From the NCBI GenBank assembly GCA_023432565.1, contig JAEYUL010000170.1:1-47507 (forward strand): a stretch of DNA of 47,507 nt, written 5' to 3'. A program made the position numbers and the translations under genes. This stretch comes from Actinomycetes bacterium. GTDB taxonomy: Bacteria > Actinomycetota > Actinomycetes > Actinomycetales > Cellulomonadaceae. The notes under the pieces were generated by a model. The model saw nothing but the letters and a program-made list of their open reading frames with translations. It was not told where the DNA came from and ran no database searches. Shown in pieces: positions 33,075-40,943 of the stretch. Position 1 is the stretch's first letter. Each line of letters starts with the position of its first letter.

Positions 33075-33560
33075 GTGCACCCGCCGTTCGAGGACGTCGT
33101 CCGGCAGCACGGCGCAGCCGTGCTGCGCGTCTGCCGCGCCGTCGTCGGACCGCACGACGCGCAGGACGCGTGGGCGGAGACCTTTCTCGCGGCGCTGCGG
33201 GCCTGGCCGAGCCTGGACGAGGACGCGAACGTCGAGGCGTGGCTCGTGACGATCGCGCACCGCAAGGCGGTCGACGTCTGGCGCGCGACGCGGCGCCGTG
33301 CCGTGCCCGTCGCGGACCTGCCCGAGCGGGTCGCGGCAGCGGACGGCCGTGACCTGGACCTCTGGGAGGCGGTGGCGCGGCTGCCGGACCGGCAACGGCA
33401 CGCGCTCGCGTTGCACCACCTCGGCGGGCTGCCGTACGCCGAGTTGGCCGAGGTGATGGGGGGAACGCCCGCGGCGGCACGACGAGCCGCCGCGGACGGA
33501 GTGGCGGCGCTGCGACGGTCGCGCGCGCGGTGGGCCCATGACGAGGGGGAGACGCGATGA
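33075..33560 (+). CDS. ECF-like RNA polymerase sigma factor
   Basis: Short sigma-70 family protein of 161 residues with region 2 (VVRQHGAAVLRVCRAVVGPHDAQDAWAETFLAALR in part, then VEAWLVTIAHRKAVDVWRATRRR) and region 4 (LPDRQRHALALHHLGGLPYAELAEVMGGTPAAARRAAADGVAALR in part). There is no anti-sigma factor next to it. Its stop codon overlaps the start of an alkylguanine-DNA methyltransferase gene in ATGA, so the two proteins are made together. The GTG at 33075 is chosen from leaderless spacing. A GTG at 33069 is also in frame. Trigger and targets are not visible. Confidence 0.88.
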   Translation: MHPPFEDVVRQHGAAVLRVCRAVVGPHDAQDAWAETFLAALRAWPSLDEDANVEAWLVTIAHRKAVDVWRATRRRAVPVADLPERVAAADGRDLDLWEAVARLPDRQRHALALHHLGGLPYAELAEVMGGTPAAARRAAADGVAALRRSRARWAHDEGETR

Positions 33561-34204
33561 ACGCGGACCGGCACACCGAGCGGGCCGCAGCGCCCGCACC
33601 GACCGACGAGGAGACGCTCGTGCAGATGCACGCGATCCTCGTCGAGCGGGCGGAGCGGGCCCAGCTGATCGACGTCGCCTACCGCACGCTCGACGGTCCG
33701 CTCGGCTCGCTCCTGCTGGCGGCGACGCCGGCCGGACTCGTGCGGGTCGCGTTCGAGGTGCAGGACCACGCCGCGGTGCTCGTCGACCTGGCGCGGCGCG
33801 TCAGTCCTCGGGTGCTCGCCGCTCCACGCCGCCTGGACGACGCCGCGCGGCAGCTCGACGAGTACTTCGCAGGGACGCGCCGCCGGTTCGACCTGGCGCT
33901 GGACCTGCGGCTGGCGACGGGCTTCCGCAGGGTCGTCGTCGAGCACCTCGCCCGCCTGGAGTACGGGCGCACGGCGAGCTACGCCCAGGTCGCCGCGGCC
34001 GCGGGCAGCCCGCGTGCGGTGCGTGCCGTCGGCACGGCGTGCGCACTCAACCCGGTACCGGTCGTGGTGCCGTGCCACCGGGTCGTGCGCTCCGACGGGT
34101 CCCCCGGGCAGTACGCCGGGGGCACGCGCGCCAAGGCGGCGCTGCTCGCGCTCGAGCACGACGGCTCGGCGTCTCCGGCACACCGCGAGGGCGGACCGGC
34201 GTAG
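33557..34204 (+). CDS. ogt: Methylated-DNA-[protein]-cysteine S-methyltransferase
   Basis: Suicide DNA repair protein that removes alkyl groups from O6-alkylguanine. The 215-residue protein has the ribonuclease-like N-terminal part (DGPLGSLLLAATPAGLVRVAF) and the DNA-binding/active-site domain with YGRTASYAQVAAAAGSPRAVRAVG. The acceptor motif VVVPCHRVV places the cysteine at Cys173. About 40 extra residues precede the usual Ogt start and include a helical stretch (ETLVQMHAILVERAERAQ). The ATG overlaps the sigma factor stop codon. The gene symbol is by family and not certain. Confidence 0.92.
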   Translation: MNADRHTERAAAPAPTDEETLVQMHAILVERAERAQLIDVAYRTLDGPLGSLLLAATPAGLVRVAFEVQDHAAVLVDLARRVSPRVLAAPRRLDDAARQLDEYFAGTRRRFDLALDLRLATGFRRVVVEHLARLEYGRTASYAQVAAAAGSPRAVRAVGTACALNPVPVVVPCHRVVRSDGSPGQYAGGTRAKAALLALEHDGSASPAHREGGPA

Positions 34205-34207
34205 CGT
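34202..34207 (+). promoter_or_regulatory. -10 element of a leaderless DUF2277 transcript
   Basis: TAGCGT overlaps the ogt stop codon and is followed by seven bases and the ATG at 34215. No ribosome binding site is visible. Confidence 0.5.
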
Positions 34208-34214
34208 CGCCGGT

Positions 34215-34571
34215 ATGTGCCGAAACATCACCACGCTGCGCGGCCTGGAGCCGCCCGCGAGCGACGCCGAGATCGAGGCCGCGGCCGTTCAGTACGTGCG
34301 CAAGGTGACGGGTGTGCGCACCCTGTCGCCGGCGACGCGCGAGCCGTTCGAGGCGGCGGTCCGGGCGGTGGTCGCCGCCACGGCGACCGTGCTCGCCGAC
34401 CTGCCCGAGCGCCGGTCGGCACCGTCGACGGTGCCGCCGCTGCGCCGACCCGACGTGCAGGCGCGGATCGCGGCGCGCATGGCCGCTCGCGAGGCGCACG
34501 AGCGCGCGCACGAGCAGGGGCTCGCGCACTCGCACGACGACGAGGGGCGCATGGTCACCACCGAGCACTGA
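34215..34571 (+). CDS. DUF2277 family protein
   Basis: Small conserved protein of unknown function, recognised by the invariant N terminus MCRNITTLRGLEPPAS and by VRKVTGVRTLSPATREPFEAAV. It has 118 residues; the last 40 are charged and His-rich (RAHEQGLAHSHDDEG), which may bind metal or be disordered. The frame is open upstream in ogt, but the family always begins MCRNI. It lies ten bases after ogt and probably has its own promoter. Confidence 0.9.
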   Translation: MCRNITTLRGLEPPASDAEIEAAAVQYVRKVTGVRTLSPATREPFEAAVRAVVAATATVLADLPERRSAPSTVPPLRRPDVQARIAARMAAREAHERAHEQGLAHSHDDEGRMVTTEH

Positions 34572-34633
34572 CGCGCCTTCGGTCCACCCCACGGCTCCGG
34601 GGCCCTCGGGGCAGGCGCACGCGGCCGCCTGCG

Positions 34634-34936
34634 TCAGGCGCTGGCCGGGCCCGATCCGTCCGCGAGGGGCCATGGCACGAGCCGCGGGATGCCGTCCGGC
34701 GCGACGGCCGCGAGGGCGAGGAACCGCGCCTCGGCGCGATGCAGCCGGATGTGCTCGTCGAGCGACCACGTCGGGCCGTTCGTCAGGCGCATGCCGCATG
34801 CGCACGCGATCGTGACGCGGCCGTCCGGGTCGGTCTGGACCAGCCCGACCGTCGTGTGGTCGGTGAAGGCCTGCACCTTGGCGCGCCGCATCTGGGCGCT
34901 GACGGCCTCCGAGGCGCCGTGCTCGTCTGTGGTCAC
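34634..34936 (-). CDS. Small hypothetical protein coupled to mqo
   Basis: Not recognised. The 100-residue product begins with a GTG that overlaps the mqo stop codon (GTGA), so it is translationally coupled. It has a central CACG pair in VTIACACGMRLTNG, followed by WSLDEHIRLHRAEARFLALAAV, a possible Cys2-His2-like metal site (CxC and HxxxxH). The N-terminal half (QMRRAKVQAFTDHTTVGLVQTD) looks like a short beta-rich unit. The coding bias agrees with its neighbours. Confidence 0.7.
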   Translation of the reverse strand: MTTDEHGASEAVSAQMRRAKVQAFTDHTTVGLVQTDPDGRVTIACACGMRLTNGPTWSLDEHIRLHRAEARFLALAAVAPDGIPRLVPWPLADGSGPASA

Positions 34937-36432
34937 GCTGAATGATCGGACGAGAAGGCCTCGTCGACCAAGCGGTCGAGCTCGAACGACTCGTCCCAGG
35001 AACCGCCGCCCAGGCTCGGCATCATCTGGCGCAGCGTCGGCCGCCACTCCTCGATGCGGTCGGCGAAGCAGCGCTCGAGCAGCTCGACCATCGTGGCCAC
35101 GGCTGTCGAGGCGCCCGGCGACGCGCCCAGCAAGCCGGCGATCGAGCCGTCCGCCGAGGTCACGAGCTCGGTGCCGAACTCCAGGACGCCGCCGCCCTTG
35201 CCCTTCTTGATGACCTGGACGCGCTGGCCCGCGGTGATCAGCTCCCAGTCGCGCTCACGCGCCGAGGGCATGAACTGCCGCAGCGTCCGGAACCGCGCGC
35301 TGCGGGAGGCGGTGACCTCGCTGATGAGGTACTTCAGCAGGTCGAGGTTGCGCAGCCCCACGGCCAGCATGGGCACGACGTTGCCCGGGCGGATGGACCG
35401 GAGCAGGTCGAGCCAGGAGCCGTGCTTGAGGAACTTCATGCTCCAGCCCGCGTAGGGACCGAACATGAGCGCACGCTCACCGTCCACGACGCGGGTGTCG
35501 AGGTGCGGCACGGACATCGGGGGAGCGCCGATCTCCGCGCGGCCGTAGACCTTCGCATGGTGCTCACGCACGATCTCGGGGTTCGTCGTGCGCAGGAACT
35601 GGCCGCTGATCGGGAAGCCGCCATAGCCCTTGGCCTCGGGGATCCCGGACCTCTGCAGCAGGGTGAGCGCACCGCCGCCCGCACCGATGAACACGAACCG
35701 CGCCGTGAGAGTGCGGGCCCGCCGGTGGCCGTTCCAGCGGCGGTCACGGACCGTGACGCGCCAGGTGCCGTCCGAGCGTCGGCGCAGGCGCGTGACCTCG
35801 GACTCCAGGTGCAGCGAGGCGCCCCGGTCGACCGCGTCGTGGATCATCGCGTGCGTCAGCGCGCCGAAGTCGACGTCCGTCCCGGCGGTCGCACGGGTCG
35901 CGGCGACAGGGACGTCCGGGTCGCGGCCCTGGACGAGCAGGGGGGCCCAGGCGCGGATCTGCTCGGGGTCGGTCGTGAACTCGAGGTCCGAGAACAGGGG
36001 GTGGCGGCTCAGCGCCTCGTGCCGCCGGCGCAGCAGGTCGACGCCCTCGGCGCCGCGCACGAACGTCATGTGCGGGGTCGAGGAGACGAACCCGGTCCCG
36101 CCGGGAAGTCGGCCCTGCACCGCGAGGTGGTGCCAGAGCTCGCGCGAGAGCTCGAACTGCTCGTTGATCCGCACGGCCTTGGTGATGTCGATCGAGCCGT
36201 CGGCGCGCTGCGGGGTGTAGTTGAGCTCGCAGAGCGCGGCGTGCCCGGTGCCGGCGTTGTTCCACGGGTTGGAGCTCTCCTGCGCGAGCCCGTGGCGCCG
36301 CTCGTGGATCTCGATGCGCCACGTGGGCTCGAGCGTGCTGAGCAGACTCGCGAGCGTCGCGCTCATGACGCCGCCACCGATCAGGAGCACGTCCACGTCG
36401 GTCGCGGTCGAGGTGTTCCGGTTCGCAGGCAC
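34933..36432 (-). CDS. mqo: Malate:quinone oxidoreductase
   Basis: Membrane-associated FAD enzyme that oxidises malate to oxaloacetate and passes electrons to the quinone pool. The 499-residue protein starts VPANRNTSTATDVDVLLIGGGVMS with the FAD-binding glycine motif GGGVMSATLASLL, then ESSNPWNNAGTGHAALCELNYTP. Later come FVFIGAGGGAL, ISGQFLRT and VIKKGKGGGVLEFGTELV, all Mqo hallmarks. The GTG at 36432 has the -10 TACGAT seven bases upstream and no ribosome binding site, so the transcript is probably leaderless. The frame is open far upstream, but that sequence is not Mqo-like. Confidence 0.96.
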   Translation of the reverse strand: MPANRNTSTATDVDVLLIGGGVMSATLASLLSTLEPTWRIEIHERRHGLAQESSNPWNNAGTGHAALCELNYTPQRADGSIDITKAVRINEQFELSRELWHHLAVQGRLPGGTGFVSSTPHMTFVRGAEGVDLLRRRHEALSRHPLFSDLEFTTDPEQIRAWAPLLVQGRDPDVPVAATRATAGTDVDFGALTHAMIHDAVDRGASLHLESEVTRLRRRSDGTWRVTVRDRRWNGHRRARTLTARFVFIGAGGGALTLLQRSGIPEAKGYGGFPISGQFLRTTNPEIVREHHAKVYGRAEIGAPPMSVPHLDTRVVDGERALMFGPYAGWSMKFLKHGSWLDLLRSIRPGNVVPMLAVGLRNLDLLKYLISEVTASRSARFRTLRQFMPSARERDWELITAGQRVQVIKKGKGGGVLEFGTELVTSADGSIAGLLGASPGASTAVATMVELLERCFADRIEEWRPTLRQMMPSLGGGSWDESFELDRLVDEAFSSDHSA

Positions 36433-36439
36433 GCGTTCG

Positions 36440-36445
36440 ATCGTA
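36440..36445 (-). promoter_or_regulatory. -10 element of leaderless mqo
   Basis: On the minus strand TACGAT is followed by seven bases and the mqo GTG start. The fit to TANNNT and to leaderless spacing is good. Bases 36446-36603 hold nothing further that I recognise. Confidence 0.6.
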
Positions 36446-36615
36446 AGTTGACGTCGAGATTCTCCAGTGCGAGGAACTTGTGACGATCCCGACATGTGAC
36501 GTTGGTCTCGGGCAGCGACCGCCGCAGGCAGACGTCCCTGCCAGCGGGCCCGTGCGGCACGCCAGGGACGAGCCGGGCACGTGCGCAGGTGCGTGCGGGA
36601 GGGTAGAACGAGTCC

Positions 36616-36822
36616 ATGACGCGCGACCGAGACCTGGTGTCCGACCCGTCGGCCGAACGCATCGCCGTCCGGACCCCCGACGACGCCCTGCTCGCCGCGG
36701 GCGACGCCCGAACGGGGGGCGACCCCGCGCGTGCGCCCCGGTCGCTGACCGCGACCGAGCTGGACGCCGACGACGAGGCCGTGGCGAGCAACGACGAGTG
36801 GGACGACCCCGACCGGCTCTAG
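36616..36822 (+). CDS. Small acidic hypothetical protein
   Basis: Possible gene of 68 residues with no family I recognise. It is strongly acidic, above all near the C terminus (ELDADDEAVASNDEWDDPDRL), and probably disordered. The ATG has TAGAAC six bases upstream, a leaderless-type start, and no ribosome binding site. It is isolated between the divergent mqo promoter and the convergent App1-like gene. Short high-GC ORFs arise by chance, so confidence is modest. Confidence 0.55.
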   Translation: MTRDRDLVSDPSAERIAVRTPDDALLAAGDARTGGDPARAPRSLTATELDADDEAVASNDEWDDPDRL

Positions 36823-36918
36823 CCAGACGCAGCGCTGATTGGCCGTCACCGAGGCGCCGCCGTCCGGGAACCCTCCTGTGGCGGGTGCACGGCCCCCGCG
36901 CCCCGTGTCGGCGAGCTC

Positions 36919-38241
36919 TCAGTCGAGCGTGACCCCGGCGGACTGCACGGCACGCAGCAACGCGTAGCCGTCAGGTCCCTGGAGCACCGGGATCCCGCCG
37001 TGCGTCCTGCGCGTGCCGGAGAGCGCCGACTCCTGGGCGGGCGCCGGCAGGCCGTGCGCGAGCACGTGCTCGGCGAACGTCAGCTGGCGGATGAGGATGG
37101 CGCGCACGTGCTGCGGGTACCGCGCGGCGGTCGCGGCGTACACCAGCGGGTCGCGCTGGCCGTCGTCGCCGACCAGCACCCAGGAGATGTCCGGGAACTC
37201 CTCGGCGAGCCGGCTCAGCTGCGAGAGCTTGTGCTCGCGTCCGCTGCGGAACCACCCGGTGTTCGTCGGACCCCAGTCCGTCAGCAGCATCGGGCCCGCG
37301 GGGTAGCCGAACCGGCGCAGGAAGCGGCCGATCGCGGGTGCGGCGTTCCACGCCCCCGTCGACAGGTACACCACCGGGACGTCGGGTCGCCCGCCCACGA
37401 GCCTGGCGTACAGGCCCGCCATCCCCGGGACCGGCTCACGTGCGTTCTCGTGCCGCACGAGGGTGTTCCACGCCGCGACGAAGATGCGGGGCAGGCGCGT
37501 CACGACGACGGTGTCGTCGATGTCGCTCACGATGCCCGCACGCACGTCGGGCCCGACGACGTGGACGGGGGCACTGGCGACGGCACCGTCGGCCGATCGC
37601 AGCTCGACGTCGTGCCAGCCGGGGGCGAGGTCGCTCTCGAGCCGGACGTCCAGGTAGCCGCCCCGGTCCGTGGTCACCACGTGCGTGCGGGCGCCCACGC
37701 GCACCTCGAGCCGGGCTCCCGCCACCTGGGCCGTCGCGAAGGAGCGCCAGCCGCGCACCGCGGGGGCCGTGCGTGCACCGGCCTGCGCGGCGGCCCCGGC
37801 GCCGGGCAGGTCGCTCTCCTTGACCGCGGGGGCCGCCAGCAGGGTGCGCGCCAGGACGCGCACCCAGCCCTGCGCGCCGTAGCCCGCGTACGGCTCGATG
37901 CGCAGGGTCCACCCGCGGCGGCGCAGGATCGCAGCCACACGTCGATCGAAGGCGTCCTCCAGCCGCGCCGCGGGGTGCAGCCGCGAGGCCGGGTTGGTCG
38001 ACCCCGGCCGGGGTGCACCGGGCCGGACTGCGCGGAGGTCCTGGTACTGCTCGTCGGCCACGTGCGGCTCGCTTCCTGTGCTCGTGACGACGGCAGCGCC
38101 GGGACGGGCGGCGTCGGCCTGGCCGGGCTGCGGCCCGTCGGCCGACACCGCTCCGCCGCCCCCGTGGCCCTCGCTGCGACGCCCCACGTCGTTCGTCGTA
38201 CCTGCGCTCGTCCTGCCTGTGCTCGTCCTGCCTGTGCTCAC
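36919..38241 (-). CDS. App1-like phosphatidate phosphatase domain protein
   Basis: Protein with a DUF2183/App1 catalytic domain, a HAD-type phosphatase related to yeast phosphatidate phosphatase App1. The nucleophile motif DIDDTVVVT lies in the middle, followed by VYLSTGAWN, TDWGPTNTGWFRSG and the magnesium motif WVLVGDDGQRDP. A beta-rich domain precedes it (ARLEVRVGARTHVVTTD). The total is 440 residues. The GTG at 38241 overlaps the dps stop codon; the first 70 residues from there are repeat-rich and disordered. The GTG at 38061 with AGGAAG upstream is a good alternative. No signal peptide or membrane segment is visible. Confidence 0.85.
   Translation of the reverse strand: MSTGRTSTGRTSAGTTNDVGRRSEGHGGGGAVSADGPQPGQADAARPGAAVVTSTGSEPHVADEQYQDLRAVRPGAPRPGSTNPASRLHPAARLEDAFDRRVAAILRRRGWTLRIEPYAGYGAQGWVRVLARTLLAAPAVKESDLPGAGAAAQAGARTAPAVRGWRSFATAQVAGARLEVRVGARTHVVTTDRGGYLDVRLESDLAPGWHDVELRSADGAVASAPVHVVGPDVRAGIVSDIDDTVVVTRLPRIFVAAWNTLVRHENAREPVPGMAGLYARLVGGRPDVPVVYLSTGAWNAAPAIGRFLRRFGYPAGPMLLTDWGPTNTGWFRSGREHKLSQLSRLAEEFPDISWVLVGDDGQRDPLVYAATAARYPQHVRAILIRQLTFAEHVLAHGLPAPAQESALSGTRRTHGGIPVLQGPDGYALLRAVQSAGVTLD
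38206..38235 (-). repeat. 15-base tandem repeat at the dps/App1 junction
   Basis: Two exact copies of GCTCGTCCTGCCTGT (plus strand), with partial copies on both sides, cover the first codons of the App1-like gene and encode a TGRTS repeat. Copy number may vary without breaking the frame. Confidence 0.75.
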
Positions 38242-38822
38242 CTGGCCGGGGACGCCTTGCGTGCCTTGTCGGACGCCGCGCGCGCCGCCTGCTTCTCCGT
38301 GCTCGCGGACGCCGTGCTGAGCGCCCCGCCCGAGGACTCCAGGTGCGCGCGGACGAACCAGTGGAACAGCTCCAGCTCGTGCAGGTGCCCCACGAGCAGG
38401 TCGTTGGTGACCGCGTCGAGCTCCTCGACGTCCGCGGCGGCCTGGCGATGGGCGGTGATCACCCCGACGTAGACCGCGTCGAGGGCACCGAGGTGCGCAT
38501 CCGTGGAGGCGCGCCCGATGCTGTAGTCGTCCCACGTGCGGTTCTTGACGAGCGCACCGGGAGTGCCGACGGGCGCGACCCCGAGCGTCGCGATGCGCTC
38601 GGCCGTCGCGTCGACCATGGCGCGCACCGCGTCGACCTGCGGGTCGAGCATCTCGTGCACCGCGATGAAGTGCGGTCCGACGACGTTCCAGTGGATGTGC
38701 TTGAGCGTCAGGGCGAGGTCGTTGAGCGAGTCGAGCCGCTCCTGGAGGATCCCGGCGACCCGTGCCCCGTCCTCGGCCGAGAGGGACGGAACGGTGTACT
38801 TCGGCAGGTCCTTGCGCGCCAT
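38238..38822 (-). CDS. dps: Dps-family DNA-binding ferritin-like protein
   Basis: Starvation protein that oxidises iron, forms dodecamers and protects DNA. The 194-residue product has the ferroxidase residues in LTLKHIHWNVVGPHFIAVHEMLD and AVRAMVDATAERIATLG. The long C-terminal tail (STEKQAARAASDKARKASPAR) is Lys/Arg/Ala-rich, like the DNA-binding tail of mycobacterial Dps. The ATG at 38822 has a strong GAGGAG ribosome binding site six bases upstream. The stop codon overlaps the GTG of the App1-like gene. Confidence 0.95.
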   Translation of the reverse strand: MARKDLPKYTVPSLSAEDGARVAGILQERLDSLNDLALTLKHIHWNVVGPHFIAVHEMLDPQVDAVRAMVDATAERIATLGVAPVGTPGALVKNRTWDDYSIGRASTDAHLGALDAVYVGVITAHRQAAADVEELDAVTNDLLVGHLHELELFHWFVRAHLESSGGALSTASASTEKQAARAASDKARKASPAR

Positions 38823-38898
38823 GTCGCACTCCTCGTCTGTCGTCAGCTTCCGCGCCGGTCCTGGTACCCGACGGAGGTCTCCACGTTGCCGCACCGGT

Positions 38899-38928
38899 GC
38901 ACGGCGCGCCAACGCAGGCGCGCCGTGC
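38899..38928 (-). terminator. Hairpin after the LigD polymerase-domain gene
   Basis: A perfect 12-base-pair stem (GCACGGCGCGCC at 38899-38910 with 38917-38928) and a six-base loop lie about 55 bases downstream of the LigD polymerase stop codon and upstream of dps. It should end the ligase operon. Confidence 0.65.
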
Positions 38929-38981
38929 CGGGCGGGACCGACCTGGTCACGGCCGAGGGGACGGCGTCGACACGGCGGGGG

Positions 38982-39896
38982 TCAGCCTGCCAAGTCGTCG
39001 ACAGGTTCGCCCGCACCGTCCGTGAACGGGTCGCCGCGCTCCTGCAGGCGCCGCGCGACCTCGTCCGGCCCGAGCTGGGTCAGCTCGGGACCGACCTCGT
39101 GCCACCACCGCGGGGCCGCGACCCGAGGCTCGTGACGCCCCCGCAGCGAGTACGGCGTGATCGTCGTCTTGGCGGGGTGGTTCTGGGACCAGTCGAGCAG
39201 GACCTTCCCGCCGCGCAGGTCCTTGCGCATGACCGCGACGACGAGCTGCGGGTGGGCCGTGGCGAGGGCGTACGCGAGGTCCCGGGCGTACTGCCGGACC
39301 TCGACAGCAGGGCGTCGTCGTGGCAGCGGCGCGTACAGCTGCATGCCCTTGCTCCCCGAGGTGACGGGCACGGTCTGCGTCAGTCCGTCGTCGGCCAGGC
39401 GCCGGGCGACGAGGTGGGCGACGAGGACACACTCGGGCAGCCCGGCGCCGGGGCCAGGGTCGAGGTCGATCACGAGACGGTCGGCGCCCCGCAGCGCCCC
39501 CCGACGCGAGACCGACCACTGCGGGGTGTGGAGCTCGAGCGCGCCGGCGTTCGTGGCCCACACGAGACCGGCCAGGTCGTCGAGGAACGGAAGGTCGAGC
39601 TCCGTGCCCTCGTCGTCGTTCCCCGGTGCGGCGGGCAGGACGCGGTGCCGCAGCCACGCGGGAGCGCCCCGCGGCACGTTCTTCTCGAAGAAGGGCTGGC
39701 CGTCCACGCCCGAGGGGAACCGGATGCGGGTGACCGGCCGGTCCCGCAGCTGGTGCAGCAGCGCCGGCGCGACGCGCACCACGTAGTCGATGAGCTCGGC
39801 CTTGGTCGTCCCCGTCGACGGGTACAGCACCTTGTCGAGGTGCGAGACGCGCACCGCGACACCGTCGACGTCGACCGTCTGCTTGTCAGGGGTCAT
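38982..39896 (-). CDS. LigD-type primase/polymerase domain protein (NHEJ)
   Basis: Stand-alone archaeo-eukaryotic primase-type polymerase of bacterial non-homologous end joining, which fills and extends broken DNA ends, often with ribonucleotides. The 304-residue protein shows LSHLDKVLYPSTGTTKAELIDYY-like N-terminal sequence (VSHLDKVLYPSTG) and the catalytic aspartates in LVIDLDPGPG. VTSGSKGMQLYAPL, VVAVMRKDLRGGKVLLDWSQNHPAKTT and TPYSLRGRHEP follow. The ATG at 39896 overlaps the stop of the ligase gene (ATGA) and has GGGAGAGGCC upstream, so the two are coupled. Confidence 0.94.
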   Translation of the reverse strand: MTPDKQTVDVDGVAVRVSHLDKVLYPSTGTTKAELIDYVVRVAPALLHQLRDRPVTRIRFPSGVDGQPFFEKNVPRGAPAWLRHRVLPAAPGNDDEGTELDLPFLDDLAGLVWATNAGALELHTPQWSVSRRGALRGADRLVIDLDPGPGAGLPECVLVAHLVARRLADDGLTQTVPVTSGSKGMQLYAPLPRRRPAVEVRQYARDLAYALATAHPQLVVAVMRKDLRGGKVLLDWSQNHPAKTTITPYSLRGRHEPRVAAPRWWHEVGPELTQLGPDEVARRLQERGDPFTDGAGEPVDDLAG

Positions 39897-40825
39897 GGCC
39901 TCTCCCAGGGGTCGGGTGCGACGTCCTCGCGCATCCCGCCCACGACCGGCTGTCGCAGCCGACCCTGCGGGGAGCGGGTCAGGTAGCGCACCTGCACGAC
40001 GACCGTCGGCGTGCACCAGGTCGTGCCGCGTGCGTCCACGGCGGGGACGGCATCGGTGAAGGGGCTCGCTGTGCGCGCGCCGGCGGCCAGCGCGTCCTGC
40101 AGGTCGCGCGCCGACGCGCCGGTCAGCCCGCTCCCGGCGCGGCCGAGGTAGCGCAGCCCGCCCTCACCGTCGGGCGCGCCCAGCAGGACGGCGCCGAGGC
40201 GCCCGCTGCCGCCGGTCTGCGGACGCCATCCGCCGACGAGCGCCGCGCGTGTGCGCCGGTGCGCAGCCTTCACCCAGTCGGGTGATCGCACGCCGGGCCG
40301 GTACGGCGACGCGCGTCGCTTCGCGACGACCCCTTCCAGACCGTGCTCGCGCGTCACGGCCCACAGCTGCTCCCCGTCGTCGTACACCGGAGAGGTCGAG
40401 ACGTGCGCGGGCAGGTCGAGCGCGTCCAGCGCCGCGCGCCGCTCGGCGTACGGCCGCGACGTCACATCGGTGCCGCCCACCCGCAGGACGTCGAAGACGA
40501 GGTACGTCACCGGCCGGACCCGCGCGAGCTCGCTCGCACGCCGGGGGTCGCGCACGTGCATGCGCTCGGCGATCGCCGCGAACGACGGCACGCCGCCGTC
40601 GAGCGCGACCACCTCGCCGTCCAGCAGCACGTCGTGCAGCTCTGCCAGGCCGGCGAGCTCGGGGTAGGCGGCAGTGATCTCGCGCTCCGCGCGGCTCCAC
40701 AGGCGCACCGCACCGCCGCGCACATCGGCCAGTGCGCGCACGCCGTCCCACTTGACCTCGAAGGCCCATCCGGCGCCGCGCGGGGGCACGCCAGAGCTCG
40801 TGGGGGTGGCCAGCATCGGGTGCAC
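39893..40825 (-). CDS. ATP-dependent DNA ligase (LigD ligase domain)
   Basis: Seals breaks in NHEJ using ATP. The 310-residue protein has the nucleotidyltransferase motif I EVKWDGVRAL with the adenylated lysine, then LLDGEVVALDGG (motif III region), EGVVAKRRASPYRPG (motif IV) and WVKAAH (motif V). The C-terminal OB-fold domain follows (LGAVLLGAPDGEGGLRYLGRAGSGL). The GTG at 40825 has CAGGAT six bases upstream (leaderless spacing); an ATG at 40816 is also possible. It is the first gene of a two-gene operon with the polymerase, divergent from ku. Confidence 0.93.
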   Translation of the reverse strand: MHPMLATPTSSGVPPRGAGWAFEVKWDGVRALADVRGGAVRLWSRAEREITAAYPELAGLAELHDVLLDGEVVALDGGVPSFAAIAERMHVRDPRRASELARVRPVTYLVFDVLRVGGTDVTSRPYAERRAALDALDLPAHVSTSPVYDDGEQLWAVTREHGLEGVVAKRRASPYRPGVRSPDWVKAAHRRTRAALVGGWRPQTGGSGRLGAVLLGAPDGEGGLRYLGRAGSGLTGASARDLQDALAAGARTASPFTDAVPAVDARGTTWCTPTVVVQVRYLTRSPQGRLRQPVVGGMREDVAPDPWERP

Positions 40826-40943
40826 GGGTCCATCCTGCCGAGAACGGCCGTGCAGGTCGCGGCGGTCTGCCTGGCGGGTTGCCAGAGCAAGACGGGCATC
40901 TCGCTGGCAGGCTGAGAGCAGACTCGAGGGAGGGAGGCGCAGG
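40826..40943. promoter_or_regulatory. Divergent promoter region of the NHEJ genes
   Basis: Shared 118-base region between the ligase gene (minus) and ku (plus). CAGGAT (minus strand, 40832-40837) stands six bases before the ligase GTG. CAGACT (40919-40924) is a possible ku -10, with AGGGAGGCG as ku ribosome binding site. Short inverted arms (CTGGC...GCCAG...CTGGC) between them may be an operator. Confidence 0.4.
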
